Both the position numbers and the translations under genes were made by a program. Below, piece by piece: positions 1-7,834 of a stretch of 12,890 nt of DNA. The notes under the pieces were generated by a model. It was given only the letters and a program-made list of their open reading frames with translations. It did not search any database and was not told where the DNA came from. Position 1 is the first letter of the stretch, and each line of letters begins with the position of its first letter. Source of the stretch: Clostridia bacterium (GTDB lineage Bacteria; Bacillota_A; Clostridia; Oscillospirales; CAG-382); assembly GCA_017517985.1 (NCBI GenBank), contig JAFWWX010000297.1, positions 1-12,890 of the forward strand, written 5' to 3'.

Positions 1-31
1 AAATGTTTCGACAAGTCCATAAAGGAATGTT

Positions 32-559
32 TTAGAATTTTGGTATGTACGATGCCTTGACTTTTAGTGTTGGAGTAAGTGTAGCCACTTCTCTTCCGCC
101 ATACCTGACAGGTATCTTCACATCGAGATATACAGTTGCATTTAAGTTTCTGTTGCTGTTACCCTGTGCATAGGAAGTGTTTTCCATTTCAATTCGCATA
201 TTAGATATACTGTATTCTATGGAGCCATCACCCCTGTACTTTATATGCTCATCTCCGCTTTCAGACAGTGCAAGAAGCGAATCAAGCCGGGTATATACAT
301 TACCTGTGTCAATGCTTTCTATAAAGGCTGTATCCTGATAGATAAAGCCTCCGCTATATCCTTCACGAAGTTGGCTGTATGTTTCATCGTAGTTTGCCAC
401 TACTGTTGAAACAGTTGCCGACTCAACGGCATTTCGAATGCCTGTCGTGATTATAAGCATCTGCATGTATTCGAAGATAACACACATTACAAGGATAATA
501 CCAAGGCAAATTGCGACTGACAAAACAGTCGCATTACCTTTGTTATTTAATTTTCTCAC
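32..559 (-). CDS. TadE/TadG-like pseudopilin, 175 aa
   Basis: A single-pass membrane protein with an exported domain. The basic start MRKLNNKGN is followed by a membrane helix (about residues 10-31, VLSVAICLGIILVMCVIFEY), then a helix (IRNAVESATVSTVVANYDETY). After that comes a tyrosine- and serine-rich beta domain of about 120 residues ending in VYLDVKIPVRYGGREVATLTPTLKVKASY. This is the layout of TadE/TadG pseudopilins. The Gly8 site would leave Leu at +5, so processing by the peptidase is less certain than for the two proteins with Asp. The start is GTG in a GTGA overlap with the DUF4320 stop, with SD GAGG about 10 bases before it. The stop is at 32-34 and no terminator is seen in the remaining 31 bases, so the operon probably continues beyond the window. 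Confidence 0.75.
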   Translation of the reverse strand: MRKLNNKGNATVLSVAICLGIILVMCVIFEYMQMLIITTGIRNAVESATVSTVVANYDETYSQLREGYSGGFIYQDTAFIESIDTGNVYTRLDSLLALSESGDEHIKYRGDGSIEYSISNMRIEMENTSYAQGNSNRNLNATVYLDVKIPVRYGGREVATLTPTLKVKASYIPKF

Positions 560-948
560 TTGTAATACACCTCACTTTTGCCTATGGCTTTTGAGGTTAG
601 AGTCACAGGAAAGGATGTGAATGCTCCGAAGCCGATATCGTACTCTAAAGTCGCAGTTACGGTGAATTCCTCGTTAAGCTGAATTCTGCCTGTCTTGGAC
701 CATTCCACATCGGGATCAATTCCAAGTCGCTCGGTGAGAGTGATTTCTCGGCTTGTTGTTTCACTGCCTATCCTGCCGCAGATTTCTGCTTCTCTACAAA
801 GTTCCTGAGTGAAACTGTCAAGCTGTGACTTTGCAATATACACCGGAAAGACACTTGTAGCAAGAGCAATTACAAGTATTGCGGATAGGACTATGACCAC
901 AACATCAATGTATCCGCTTCCTCGTTTATTCTTCAGCCTTTTCAGCAT
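556..948 (-). CDS. DUF4320 TadE-like pseudopilin, 130 aa
   Basis: Matches DUF4320, a family found with Tad-like genes in clostridial mobile elements, and has the form of a TadE-like minor pseudopilin. It has a short basic N-terminus (MLKRLKNKRG) and a membrane helix (about residues 14-36, with VVVIVLSAILVIALATSVFP). An exported domain follows with QLDSFTQELCREAEICGRIGSET and a beta-rich C-terminal part (WSKTGRIQLNEEFTVTATLEY). Cleavage after Gly10 would give SGYID, with Asp at +5 rather than Glu, as in the DUF6133 protein. Two cysteines (about 66 region, CREAEIC) could form a disulfide outside the cell. The ATG lies within a 7-base overlap with the preceding gene (ATGCTGA), whose GGTGGG codons are the SD. 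Its likely role is a minor or initiating subunit processed by the CpaA peptidase. Confidence 0.83.
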   Translation of the reverse strand: MLKRLKNKRGSGYIDVVVIVLSAILVIALATSVFPVYIAKSQLDSFTQELCREAEICGRIGSETTSREITLTERLGIDPDVEWSKTGRIQLNEEFTVTATLEYDIGFGAFTSFPVTLTSKAIGKSEVYYK

Positions 949-1937
949 AGGCTCATCCCACCTTGCTTATGTTCTTCATAAGGCGTAAGGAAGAAATCAT
1001 CATCGAGAAGTTCCGGAATTCTGTCTATCTCACCGTCATCGGCAATGTATTTCGCCACCTCAATGAGTTCTTCATTTTGCATAACTACATCGGTTCCTAT
1101 GTTGAATACCTTCTGGAATATCTCATCGCCATGCTCTTCTTTGATATCCCTCATAGTTTGCAGAAAATCCTGATACGGATTGTCCTCACCATCGCCTTCA
1201 AGCATGCTGCTATTCAAATGTCGGTTAAGCATCAGCCATTCCATTACAGTCTGAAAGTGAAATTCCGGCACAATATCCGTAAGCTCGATTATTGCTTCAT
1301 GCCTCTGCCTTGTTTCAGGTAATATAAAATCCTTATTAAGTTCATGTTGATATGTAAGAAGGTCAACACTTCCCAAGGTTTCCATTACCCTTTCCACCTG
1401 CTTGTCGAAAGACTCTTCGGTGCTGCCGATTTCCTTTACAAGCACTATCAGCGGTTCTTTAAATTGCATCAGTACACGGGATTGATACTCATCAAACTGA
1501 TGATTTTCTATAAATAGATTGTAACTCACATTTCTGAAAGCATTCTTGTCTATATGAGGTGCAAGTCTATCATCATACTTCTCCTTTTCGTGGTACATCT
1601 GCCATTTGAGATCTGCGAAATATGGCTGGCTTTGCATGTCTGTAATCTTCTGTGCATATATGTCATCAATTACAGTTTTATATTCTTCATGGATTTCGCC
1701 TTCTGACGGATCATATCTGTTACATATAACCTGAAACGGGTTCTGCATCTTCAGAAAATGCTCGGCCTGTTTTTCGCTGAACGGTTCATGCTGTCTGATG
1801 TAGTTATATATGCTTTTCATCTTTGCAATTTTTCCTACATCACACATCAATTCTTCGAATTCATATTCGCTCCATTCTTCACGGAGTCCATAGTATTCAG
1901 TCTCTATACGGTCATACAATTCTTCTAAAACTGTCAT
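942..1937 (-). CDS. DUF3848-like repeat protein, 331 aa (paralogue 2)
   Basis: This paralogue of the 341-residue protein just upstream has the same three-part order. Residues 5-95 (ELYDRIETEYYGLREEW, then KMQNPFQVICNRY) look DUF3848-like. Residues about 130-190 carry VLMQFKEPLIVLV. Residues about 205-320 have LPETRQRHEAI, VPEFHFQTVMEWL, NPYQDFL, EVAKYIADDGEIDRIPEL and TPYEE. The two genes still share 17 identical bases over the VLMQFK codons (1459-1475 and 2494-2510). The sequences are otherwise diverged, so the duplication is old or under different selection. The tail ends QGGMSLC. Its Gly-Gly codons GGT GGG act as the SD for the DUF4320 gene, whose ATG overlaps this gene's stop by seven bases. 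Function is unknown; the coupling to the pseudopilin gene suggests a cytoplasmic partner or regulator of the machine. Confidence 0.7.
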   Translation of the reverse strand: MTVLEELYDRIETEYYGLREEWSEYEFEELMCDVGKIAKMKSIYNYIRQHEPFSEKQAEHFLKMQNPFQVICNRYDPSEGEIHEEYKTVIDDIYAQKITDMQSQPYFADLKWQMYHEKEKYDDRLAPHIDKNAFRNVSYNLFIENHQFDEYQSRVLMQFKEPLIVLVKEIGSTEESFDKQVERVMETLGSVDLLTYQHELNKDFILPETRQRHEAIIELTDIVPEFHFQTVMEWLMLNRHLNSSMLEGDGEDNPYQDFLQTMRDIKEEHGDEIFQKVFNIGTDVVMQNEELIEVAKYIADDGEIDRIPELLDDDFFLTPYEEHKQGGMSLC

Positions 1938-1945
1938 AGTTTTCA

Positions 1946-1950
1946 CCTCC
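1946..1950 (-). promoter_or_regulatory. RBS fused to stop (TAGGAGG), sets the 1937 start
   Basis: The sequence is TAGGAGGTGAAAACTATG. GGAGG shares its first G with the TAG stop, and ATG at 1937 follows after 8 bases. The in-frame GTG at 1946 begins within the SD and is rejected. Confidence 0.8.
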
Positions 1951-2975
1951 TACATCATAGTCATTCCGCCTTGATGTTCCTCAATTGTAGCAAGGAATTC
2001 TTCAGCAGAATGGTTATCTTCATACGGACACTCAAAGTATCCGTACTCTGCAAGTTTCGGAACCTTATTGATATCTCCGCCATCCGCAAGATACTTTCCG
2101 GCTTCAATCACTTCGTTGGGCAAGATGCAATGCTCTCTCCCAAGCAGGTAAAGTTCCTGCAGTGTATTTTCACCTTGTTCTCCCGATACTGTTTCAAATG
2201 CATTTGTAATTTCGAGATATGGGTTTTGAATATCTTCATCTTCTGATGCTACTTCTCTGCAGAATTCAAGCCAATTCATTGTGACATTGAATTCAGGAAC
2301 TAATACAAGATTGTTAATGCCATTTATTGCATTATGTCTGAACTTTGTTTCAGGCATCAGATAGTACGGATCAAGGTCATACGGCATTGTCATAATATCC
2401 CTGTTCATAAGGTATTGAGCAGTTTCTGATATTCTCAATTCAAATCGTGCGTTGTCTATAGGTTGTGATTCCATAAGCACACGCAACGGATTCTTAAATT
2501 GCATCAGTACCTTTAGATCATCATCTGTTGCAAGGTCTATATGACATCTTATATACTCATGCATAAACATTTGAAGATTACGGACATTTACGGGGAGACT
2601 ATTATTGCTTTGATCGTGGTAGTTATCAGCTACCTTTTGCAGAAATCTGAACTTGATTTCGCTATATGCATCGTCAGGCAGATGCTCTCGTCCTAAATCC
2701 CATATTGTACTGTTAACAAGGTCGTGTATAGGAGGCTGGTCTTCCTGATACCTCTCACAGATCATCTCAAGCGGATTTTTAAGTCGCTCATAATAATCAA
2801 GATACGAGTTTTCAGTGATTGGTTTATCTCGCATAAGGTATTCGTAAATTCTTTTATAGTCACCAATGTATTCTGCATTATTTATAACCTCTTCGCTGTC
2901 CCATTCACGAATCGTTTCCATATAATCATCAAATTCTCGTTTTATTCTGTCGTAAAAAAATTCTTCTCTGGTCAA
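1950..2975 (-). CDS. DUF3848-like repeat protein, 341 aa (paralogue 1)
   Basis: A soluble, mainly helical, acidic protein. The N-terminal 110 residues resemble DUF3848, a family of unknown function in Firmicute elements: FFYDRIKREFDDYMETIREW, then a helix, then RLKNPLEMICERY. A second, related module (about 130-195) repeats the end motif as VLMQFKNPLRVLME. A third region (about 205-315) has LMPETKFRHNAI, VPEFNVTMNWLEF, NPYLEI, EAGKYLADGGDINKVPKL and CPYED. All three are shared with the next gene, so the pair arose by duplication. The start is TTG with SD GGAGG 8 bases upstream. It ends in HQGGMTMM, although here the next SD lies at the stop (TAGGAGG). It sits between tadC and the pseudopilin genes, an unusual place for a soluble element protein. 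The DUF3848 call is from memory of the family and is tentative. Confidence 0.7.
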   Translation of the reverse strand: MTREEFFYDRIKREFDDYMETIREWDSEEVINNAEYIGDYKRIYEYLMRDKPITENSYLDYYERLKNPLEMICERYQEDQPPIHDLVNSTIWDLGREHLPDDAYSEIKFRFLQKVADNYHDQSNNSLPVNVRNLQMFMHEYIRCHIDLATDDDLKVLMQFKNPLRVLMESQPIDNARFELRISETAQYLMNRDIMTMPYDLDPYYLMPETKFRHNAINGINNLVLVPEFNVTMNWLEFCREVASEDEDIQNPYLEITNAFETVSGEQGENTLQELYLLGREHCILPNEVIEAGKYLADGGDINKVPKLAEYGYFECPYEDNHSAEEFLATIEEHQGGMTMM

Positions 2976-2987
2976 CTGTTACACCTC

Positions 2988-3854
2988 CTAAAACATAACT
3001 CCAACTGATCTGATTACCTGATATGCAATTACTATCAGATATGTAGCAAGGAAGCACATCAACATTATGATTGAGAATACCCTTATCTTTCCGGGTACCT
3101 TCTGTGCTTTTGCTTTCAGCTTACGAAGTTCTATTTGTTTAAAATCATGAGACAGCATCTGGAAATACATCGTTCCGTTATCTCCTCGGATTACGGATAT
3201 AAGTCCTCTCACAACATCCGAAAGCTGAGGCGAATTGACTCTTGCTTCCATTCGCATGAGTGCCACCTCATAACCGCCTGAACGCATATCAGCACATGTG
3301 ATTCCAAGTTCATCAGCAAATGCCGGAGTTGTGTTCTTTTTGAATTTCTCCAAAATTGAAAGCACATCTCTTGTTGACAGAAGCTCTTGTTCTATTGTTG
3401 AAACAAATCTTAGAAGCTCGGTTTCAATTTCCTCTCTTCTTGTTTCCATATGCTTTTCGGCTTTTTGTATCTCCTTGAAGTAAACCAACACTGCAAGAAT
3501 TAACACCGCTGCAGACATAAGCGGAAAAATCAAAAGGCATGGCAGTATTAAAAGTCCTACTGCCAATGCCTTAATAAATGCGTGTGCCTGATAACATTCA
3601 GGTGTCATACTGATTCCTGCAGCTTTGAGTGTTGCTGACAATCTGTTTTTTCTGTATCTGTCCATAGGAATGAACCTTGACAGTTTAATGCTTAAATCCA
3701 TTATAACTGCCTCGATTACCGTTGTAAGTTTTCGATCCGTTCTTCCCATATTCATTATAGCTTTTGATGCCTTAAGATACGGAATTTTAAGTCTGTCTGC
3801 AATTATGAAATACAAGCCGAATGCAAATCCTAATAAGAGGATTATATATCTCAT
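2988..3854 (-). CDS. tadC: TadC-like inner-membrane platform protein, 288 aa
   Basis: The second F-domain platform subunit of the Tad system. It has an N-terminal membrane helix (about residues 2-19), then a basic linker (MDRYRKNRL). A long hydrophobic pair follows (about 86-127, with LLILPCLLIFPLMSAAVLIL). The cytoplasmic F domain (about 130-250) has EIETELLRFVSTIEQEL and DVLSILEKFKKN, and the family-typical ADELGITCADMRSGGYEVALMRM region in outline. A C-terminal membrane helix (about 258-284) ends the protein. The ATG start overlaps the small Cys-rich gene (ATGA) with SD GGAGG 9 bases before it. The TAG stop is part of TAGGAGG, the SD of the next gene. TadB and TadC normally form a heteromeric platform, so all core inner-membrane parts are present. 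Confidence 0.83.
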   Translation of the reverse strand: MRYIILLLGFAFGLYFIIADRLKIPYLKASKAIMNMGRTDRKLTTVIEAVIMDLSIKLSRFIPMDRYRKNRLSATLKAAGISMTPECYQAHAFIKALAVGLLILPCLLIFPLMSAAVLILAVLVYFKEIQKAEKHMETRREEIETELLRFVSTIEQELLSTRDVLSILEKFKKNTTPAFADELGITCADMRSGGYEVALMRMEARVNSPQLSDVVRGLISVIRGDNGTMYFQMLSHDFKQIELRKLKAKAQKVPGKIRVFSIIMLMCFLATYLIVIAYQVIRSVGVMF

Positions 3855-4006
3855 TTTGAAGCACCTCCTGTTATCGGTTTATATCCGGCACATCCGTTTG
3901 TGCTATGGAGGTGAAAGAACGGACAGAAGGGTTCGCGCGGATCAAGCTTTACGGAGTTCATTCCTGTAAGGCAAGTCGGGCAAAGTTGTTCTTTTTTCTT
4001 TTCCAT
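3851..4006 (-). CDS. 51-aa Cys/His-rich small protein between tadB and tadC
   Basis: A short gene that fills what would otherwise be a 157-base gap. The SD (AAGAGGTGATGATAATG) overlaps the tadB stop. The ORF runs from ATG at 4006 to a TGA that overlaps the tadC ATG (ATGA), the pattern of a real operon gene. The protein starts MEKKKEQLCPTC. Possible metal ligands are Cys9, Cys12, Cys28, His32, His34 and Cys39: a CPTC knuckle, then FCPFFHLHS, then NGCAGY. This layout suggests a small zinc-binding or redox-active protein. There is no membrane segment. I do not recognise a named family. Its position between the two platform subunits suggests it helps assemble or regulate the machine. The third-last codons (ACA GGA GGT GCT) provide the tadC SD. 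Confidence that it is coding is high; the function is unknown. Confidence 0.75.
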   Translation of the reverse strand: MEKKKEQLCPTCLTGMNSVKLDPREPFCPFFHLHSTNGCAGYKPITGGASK

Positions 4007-4011
4007 TATCA

Positions 4012-4929
4012 TCACCTCTTGAATTCTATTGGTTTTGTAAGTTTCACCACAAAGGCTGTTGATATGAAGATTGCGGCTATATCTACAGACAACACAATTT
4101 TTCCTACTGCTGAGTGCATCAGCACATCATACCAATCCTTGTTTAAGAAATACATTATCGGTATGTTCGCAATTACCAGAAGTGCCATTATGATGAATTC
4201 TTTTCGAGGCTCTGCCAACATCAGTTCAAGCTCTGAATTAACCACACGGATATCTGACAGTTTTGTAACTATCGGTGTCAGTGTAGTTTTTAAGCTTCGG
4301 TCCTGCTGACAAAGCATAAGTGCATCGCACCATTCATGGAACACATCATTGTCCACCTTATCTTTAAGACCTGCTATTGCTTTATTCACATCCGAGTCGA
4401 TGAGTTTAAGCTGTACAAGAAAGTCAGTGAAGACATCTTTTATCGGCGGATTAAGGTATGCGATGTTTTCCTCAACCGCAGTTACGATATCTTCATTTCT
4501 GATATATGCAGTCGTTATAATCGACAAGGCTGTTTCAAGCTCTTCCGATACATCCTTCTTAAAATGACTGGCTGTAAGTTTTACATACCACACAGGCACA
4601 AACATCATACCAATTGCAAGAGGCGGTATCATGTAGACATTGTTGAACATAGAGGCAATGACCGCACCTGCTATGGCAAATACACCGCAGGCAATAAAAA
4701 TAACAGGGATTTTATCTTCCCTGCCTGTCATTCTCATTATCTCGGTTATTTCTTCAACCTCTCGTCTTAAGAAGTTTTTCTTTTTCTTATTGGTTATTTC
4801 GTTTACCTGATCTCTGATTGATTTCGGTCTGTCAAATACGGATTTGAATAAATCCAGAAGCCTTATATCAAGCAGTTTCAGAACACCTGTAACCATCGCA
4901 ATAAATGCAAATAATCTTAATGTCAGCAC
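4012..4929 (-). CDS. tadB: TadB-like inner-membrane platform protein, 305 aa
   Basis: A type II secretion F-domain protein that forms the membrane platform with TadC above the CpaF motor. It has an N-terminal membrane helix (about residues 3-20) and a basic cytoplasmic segment (NKKKKNFLRREVEE). A pair of membrane helices (about 73-92 and 98-117) comes next. The F domain (about 125-240) contains LETALSIITTAYIRNEDIVTAVEEN in outline. Two C-terminal helices close it (about 246-267 and 280-299). This order is typical of TadB. GTG start within a 7-base overlap with cpaF. Its final codons AAG AGG and stop TGA double as the SD for the small Cys-rich gene that follows, so the two are likely translated together. 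Confidence 0.83.
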   Translation of the reverse strand: MLTLRLFAFIAMVTGVLKLLDIRLLDLFKSVFDRPKSIRDQVNEITNKKKKNFLRREVEEITEIMRMTGREDKIPVIFIACGVFAIAGAVIASMFNNVYMIPPLAIGMMFVPVWYVKLTASHFKKDVSEELETALSIITTAYIRNEDIVTAVEENIAYLNPPIKDVFTDFLVQLKLIDSDVNKAIAGLKDKVDNDVFHEWCDALMLCQQDRSLKTTLTPIVTKLSDIRVVNSELELMLAEPRKEFIIMALLVIANIPIMYFLNKDWYDVLMHSAVGKIVLSVDIAAIFISTAFVVKLTKPIEFKR

Positions 4930-4940
4930 TCTACCGCCTC
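4923..4940 (-). promoter_or_regulatory. RBS in cpaF end sets GTG start of tadB
   Basis: GGGGAGG lies in the last codons of cpaF, and GTG at 4929 follows after 7 bases, overlapping the TGA stop (GTGCTGA). An in-frame TTG at 4950 is upstream of this SD and is rejected. Confidence 0.75.
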
Positions 4941-6287
4941 CCCTCTGCAAATTCTATCGAGCCAATCCTGCGGCATACCATTTTCAATAAGTCGCTTTTT
5001 AAGTCCTTCGGATATTTCTCCTACAAACTCATGCTCACCTTTGATAACAAGTTTGCCGTTTTCATCGTAATAGTTTTCTTTGATGTTATACCTATAAATG
5101 GTTCTGTACACCCTTTCTCCATCCGGTTTGATTTCACACTCCATAATCTCCATAATCTTTCGCTCTCCGTTTTCAAGCTGTTTTGCATAAGCTATAATCG
5201 GGAATGCTTCAGTTACAAGATCATACAGCGTTTTGTCTGCTGCATCAAACATTCTCTTGCAAAGAGTTACCATTCTGAGATAGGTTGCTTCACAGGAATT
5301 TGAATGGATAGTGGTTAATACAGGAGTTCCTGTTCGGCTTGCTTCTTGTGCAACAAATGCTTCTGCATCCCTAATCTCACCTACAAATATCAGGCTTGGA
5401 TGGAAACGCATCGCAATATCCAAAAGCTTTACCTGTGTGATGTTCTGCAATTCGTTTTCTGACGGCCTGGTCTGTGTATGCACAATACTGTTTGTGACCT
5501 TACCGTCTTTCTCTTTAACGAGCGATACCTCTCGGCTTCCGCTTTCGATTGTGAACACTCGTTTGTCTTCAGGATAAGTTGAAAGCATCCATCCTGAAAC
5601 TGTGGTTTTACCACTGCCTGTTGCTCCGGCTACACAGACGCTGACACCGTATCTTATAAGTAAAGACAAGAAGTCGAGCATCGGTGCTGTTGCCGTTCCG
5701 TAGTCTATCAAATCCTGCTTGGTAAAGTTCATAGGATTTACAATACGGATAGAAGCACTTACACCTGCATCTTCATCTACAACCGGTGCTTTAAGAACCG
5801 CAATACGAATGTTTTTTGTAAGTGTTCCAAGGACAGCAGGTGCCGCATTATCAAGCACCATCCCGGATGCATGAAGCATTCTTCTCACAACATTTACTGC
5901 ATGTTGCGGAGAGTCAAAGTGTTCGTCAAGCTTCTCTTTTCTTCCTCCTGAATAATACACCTCAATATCATTCCAGGCATTTATGTTTATTTCCTCAATG
6001 CCTTTGCTGAATATGTACTTTGTAAGGAATGAGTATTCTGCCATTTCGGTATATAACCTGTCGACAAGCTCATCCTCTGCCATTCCGTCTGCACTGAGTC
6101 TTTTGTCTGCAAGATATTTTTGTATCTGGAACTTTATCTGTTCCTTTGCTACATCTTTATCAGTTTCAAGAAGAAGCGAAGCATAGTTTTGAGATATATG
6201 CTCCTGTACCTCTTCAAGCACACTTGGGAAGTCGCTTATCTTAGTCGGTGCGAAGAATAAATCGTGGGAAGTATTCTGATTAATCAA
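4923..6287 (-). CDS. cpaF: CpaF/TadA-like secretion motor ATPase, 454 aa
   Basis: The type II/IV secretion ATPase that powers pilus assembly. An N-terminal helical region (about residues 20 to 100) leads into the family's NINAWNDIEVYYSGG segment. Then come Walker A GATGSGKTT (221-229), the Asp-box region (around RVFTIESG), the Walker B stretch LIFVGEIRD (299-307) with Glu304, and the His box TTIHSNS (325-331). All catalytic features appear intact, and the length matches CpaF proteins. The start is TTG at 6287 with GGAGG 9 bases upstream, overlapping the cpaE stop by eight bases. The 3' end carries the SD and GTG start of tadB. It is the best-conserved gene here and would be the natural marker for placing this Tad cluster in a phylogeny. 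Confidence 0.93.
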   Translation of the reverse strand: MINQNTSHDLFFAPTKISDFPSVLEEVQEHISQNYASLLLETDKDVAKEQIKFQIQKYLADKRLSADGMAEDELVDRLYTEMAEYSFLTKYIFSKGIEEININAWNDIEVYYSGGRKEKLDEHFDSPQHAVNVVRRMLHASGMVLDNAAPAVLGTLTKNIRIAVLKAPVVDEDAGVSASIRIVNPMNFTKQDLIDYGTATAPMLDFLSLLIRYGVSVCVAGATGSGKTTVSGWMLSTYPEDKRVFTIESGSREVSLVKEKDGKVTNSIVHTQTRPSENELQNITQVKLLDIAMRFHPSLIFVGEIRDAEAFVAQEASRTGTPVLTTIHSNSCEATYLRMVTLCKRMFDAADKTLYDLVTEAFPIIAYAKQLENGERKIMEIMECEIKPDGERVYRTIYRYNIKENYYDENGKLVIKGEHEFVGEISEGLKKRLIENGMPQDWLDRICRGEAVEC

Positions 6288-7038
6288 GGTCGAACACCTC
6301 CTCTGCTATATCTTCTATCATTACACGGAACTCTTTGCTTTCTCTTTTCTCCGGGGTATTCTTCAGCAGTTCTCCTTCAAGGTACTGCTTTTCTACCAAA
6401 TCGCTATGCGGAATGGTGAACGATACACCGCCTATAATCTGCTCAATGTTCTCTCTTGAATGTATGCTCTTCACATCGTTTGCAACCTTAAGCTGCCTAT
6501 CGCTCCTGAACTTGCTGTCTGCAAGCAGGGGTAATTGCGAGGAGAGATACGAGATTGATTTCAAATCGCAGTTTATAAGCCTCAATACACAATCTGCCTC
6601 AATGAGCGACATCGTTGAAAGGATGTCATCGGACAGATGGCAAGAGCAGTCTATCACGACAAAGTCTGCAATGTCCTTTAATACATCAATCAGTTCTTTT
6701 GCCTGAACCTGAGTATATTTCGGATATGAAAAGCTATTCTCACCTTTCATAAGACCAAGCGCCATGATATGCTTATTCTTCTTGAATGTGATACAGTTTT
6801 GCATCACCAAGCTCTCTGTTATTTTCGCTGCAGCTAATATACTGCCGAGAGATTTTTCTGTTTCAATCTCTGATGGCGGAACTAAAAGAGGAAGCGGCGG
6901 AGCATCTGTGTCGCATAATAAAAGTGCTACATCAAAGCCTTTATTGGCAATATAATTTGCCACCTTTGCGGCTATCGTTGTCTTACCGCACGAGGGCGAT
7001 CCCCATACTGCAAGGACACGGTTATCACTGTGTCTCAT
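6280..7038 (-). CDS. cpaE: CpaE/TadZ-like P-loop ATPase, 252 aa
   Basis: A soluble ATPase of the ParA/MinD-like fold; in Tad systems the CpaE/TadZ protein positions the pilus machine at the membrane or pole. A P-loop (GSPSCGKTT, residues 13-21) begins almost at the N-terminus. Next come DTDAPPLP (43-50), where ParA proteins have their A' motif, and FVVIDCSCHLSDD, with Asp130 as the Walker B residue. The receiver-like N-terminal domain of CpaE is missing. The signature lysine of the deviant Walker A motif (KGGVGKT) is replaced by Ser14, so dimer-dependent hydrolysis may differ. The start ATG lies inside the end of cpaB (14-base overlap), with a weak SD-like GAGG about 9 bases before it. It is immediately followed by the motor ATPase, with an 8-base overlap. 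Confidence 0.8.
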   Translation of the reverse strand: MRHSDNRVLAVWGSPSCGKTTIAAKVANYIANKGFDVALLLCDTDAPPLPLLVPPSEIETEKSLGSILAAAKITESLVMQNCITFKKNKHIMALGLMKGENSFSYPKYTQVQAKELIDVLKDIADFVVIDCSCHLSDDILSTMSLIEADCVLRLINCDLKSISYLSSQLPLLADSKFRSDRQLKVANDVKSIHSRENIEQIIGGVSFTIPHSDLVEKQYLEGELLKNTPEKRESKEFRVMIEDIAEEVFDLD

Positions 7039-7834
7039 CTCCTACCGCCTCACTTTCTCCTGTCTGTTCAGCATTTTCACCTTCAGGATTTGCTGTGCCT
7101 TCTGCTTCGGCTTTTAGCTGTTCGTTCAGTTCCTTTTGTTTCTTAAGGAATTCTTCTGCGGTTTTTCTGTCACCACGATATACGAGCGACATGTGAATAG
7201 TGCCTGTCTTTTCAAGGTCAGCAAGCATTTTTGACTGATCCTCAGACACTAAAAGTGTTACTGTACTTGGGAGTTCGGATTCTTCATTAAACTCCTCATC
7301 AACATCGCTTCCGGTTTTTGTTGTTGCGGCAATTACCTCAACAAACTGTAATTCAAGAGGGATTTCGGTTATGCCTGTCTTCTTATAGTCAGGTGCTATT
7401 ACCGATACAATATCTCCTGATTTAAGTTTTCCCGAAAGACCGTTTGCAAAGGATTTGATGGTAACTGACATTGCTCTGTTTGTTCCATCTAAACCCGCAA
7501 GATATGTGTTCTCCACATACGGAGTATCTGCAATCTTATTTTTCAGAACATAATCGCCCTTGGTCATATCCATCGTTGCATATTTTCCGATTACGGATTT
7601 TGCATCTTCAATGACATTTTCAGGCTGATTAGTGCTTGTCATTTTAACCTCTGTTACCATTTCCTTTGTAATCTCATCTCCGCTTTTTATATCTGCCGTA
7701 ACTCTTACCACATCCATTGTCTTATTGCTTGTTCTGCTTATAAGCGGAGAAACCACAAAGCACATTATCAAGGCCAGGACAATGCAGGTAATTCCGAGTA
7801 CGGTTCTGTTTTTAAACACTTCAAGAAATTTCAA
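7025..7834 (-). CDS. cpaB: CpaB/RcpC-like SAF-domain pilus assembly protein, 269 aa
   Basis: A membrane-anchored extracytoplasmic subunit of Tad/Flp pilus systems. It has one N-terminal membrane helix (about residues 13 to 34, VLGITCIVLALIMCFVVSPL). A SAF domain (about 40 to 105) follows, with VTADIKSGDEITKEMVTEVKM in outline, VIGKYATMDMTKGDYVLK, and then the RcpC-like stretch AMSVTIKSFANGLSGKLKSGDIVSVI. The last 35 or so residues are Glu- and Lys-rich and probably disordered. In Gram-negative relatives CpaB works with the outer-membrane secretin. No secretin is present here, as expected for a monoderm, so this version probably acts in the cell wall zone. TTG start, overlapping cpaA by four bases. 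Its 3' end overlaps the next gene by 14 bases. Confidence in the family is high. Confidence 0.85.
   Translation of the reverse strand: MKFLEVFKNRTVLGITCIVLALIMCFVVSPLISRTSNKTMDVVRVTADIKSGDEITKEMVTEVKMTSTNQPENVIEDAKSVIGKYATMDMTKGDYVLKNKIADTPYVENTYLAGLDGTNRAMSVTIKSFANGLSGKLKSGDIVSVIAPDYKKTGITEIPLELQFVEVIAATTKTGSDVDEEFNEESELPSTVTLLVSEDQSKMLADLEKTGTIHMSLVYRGDRKTAEEFLKKQKELNEQLKAEAEGTANPEGENAEQTGESEAVGDETQ

Noticed and set aside
1..20. Possible start of another gene (ATG at 20, reading MDLSKH to the window edge)
   Set aside because: No SD precedes the ATG, and only about six codons are visible, so it cannot be supported.
3905..4309. Plus-strand open frame of 134 codons across the tadB/tadC gap
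   Set aside because: It is antisense to the small Cys-rich gene and the tadB end; the minus-strand gene has an SD and coupled overlaps, so this is a shadow.
4336..4770. Plus-strand open frame of 144 codons opposite tadB
   Set aside because: It lies wholly antisense to a well-supported membrane protein gene, and its translation looks like a reversed reading with no family motif.
5429..5614. Minus-strand 61-codon frame inside cpaF
   Set aside because: It is in a different frame over the Walker A region of cpaF, has no SD or motif, and is explained by the real gene.
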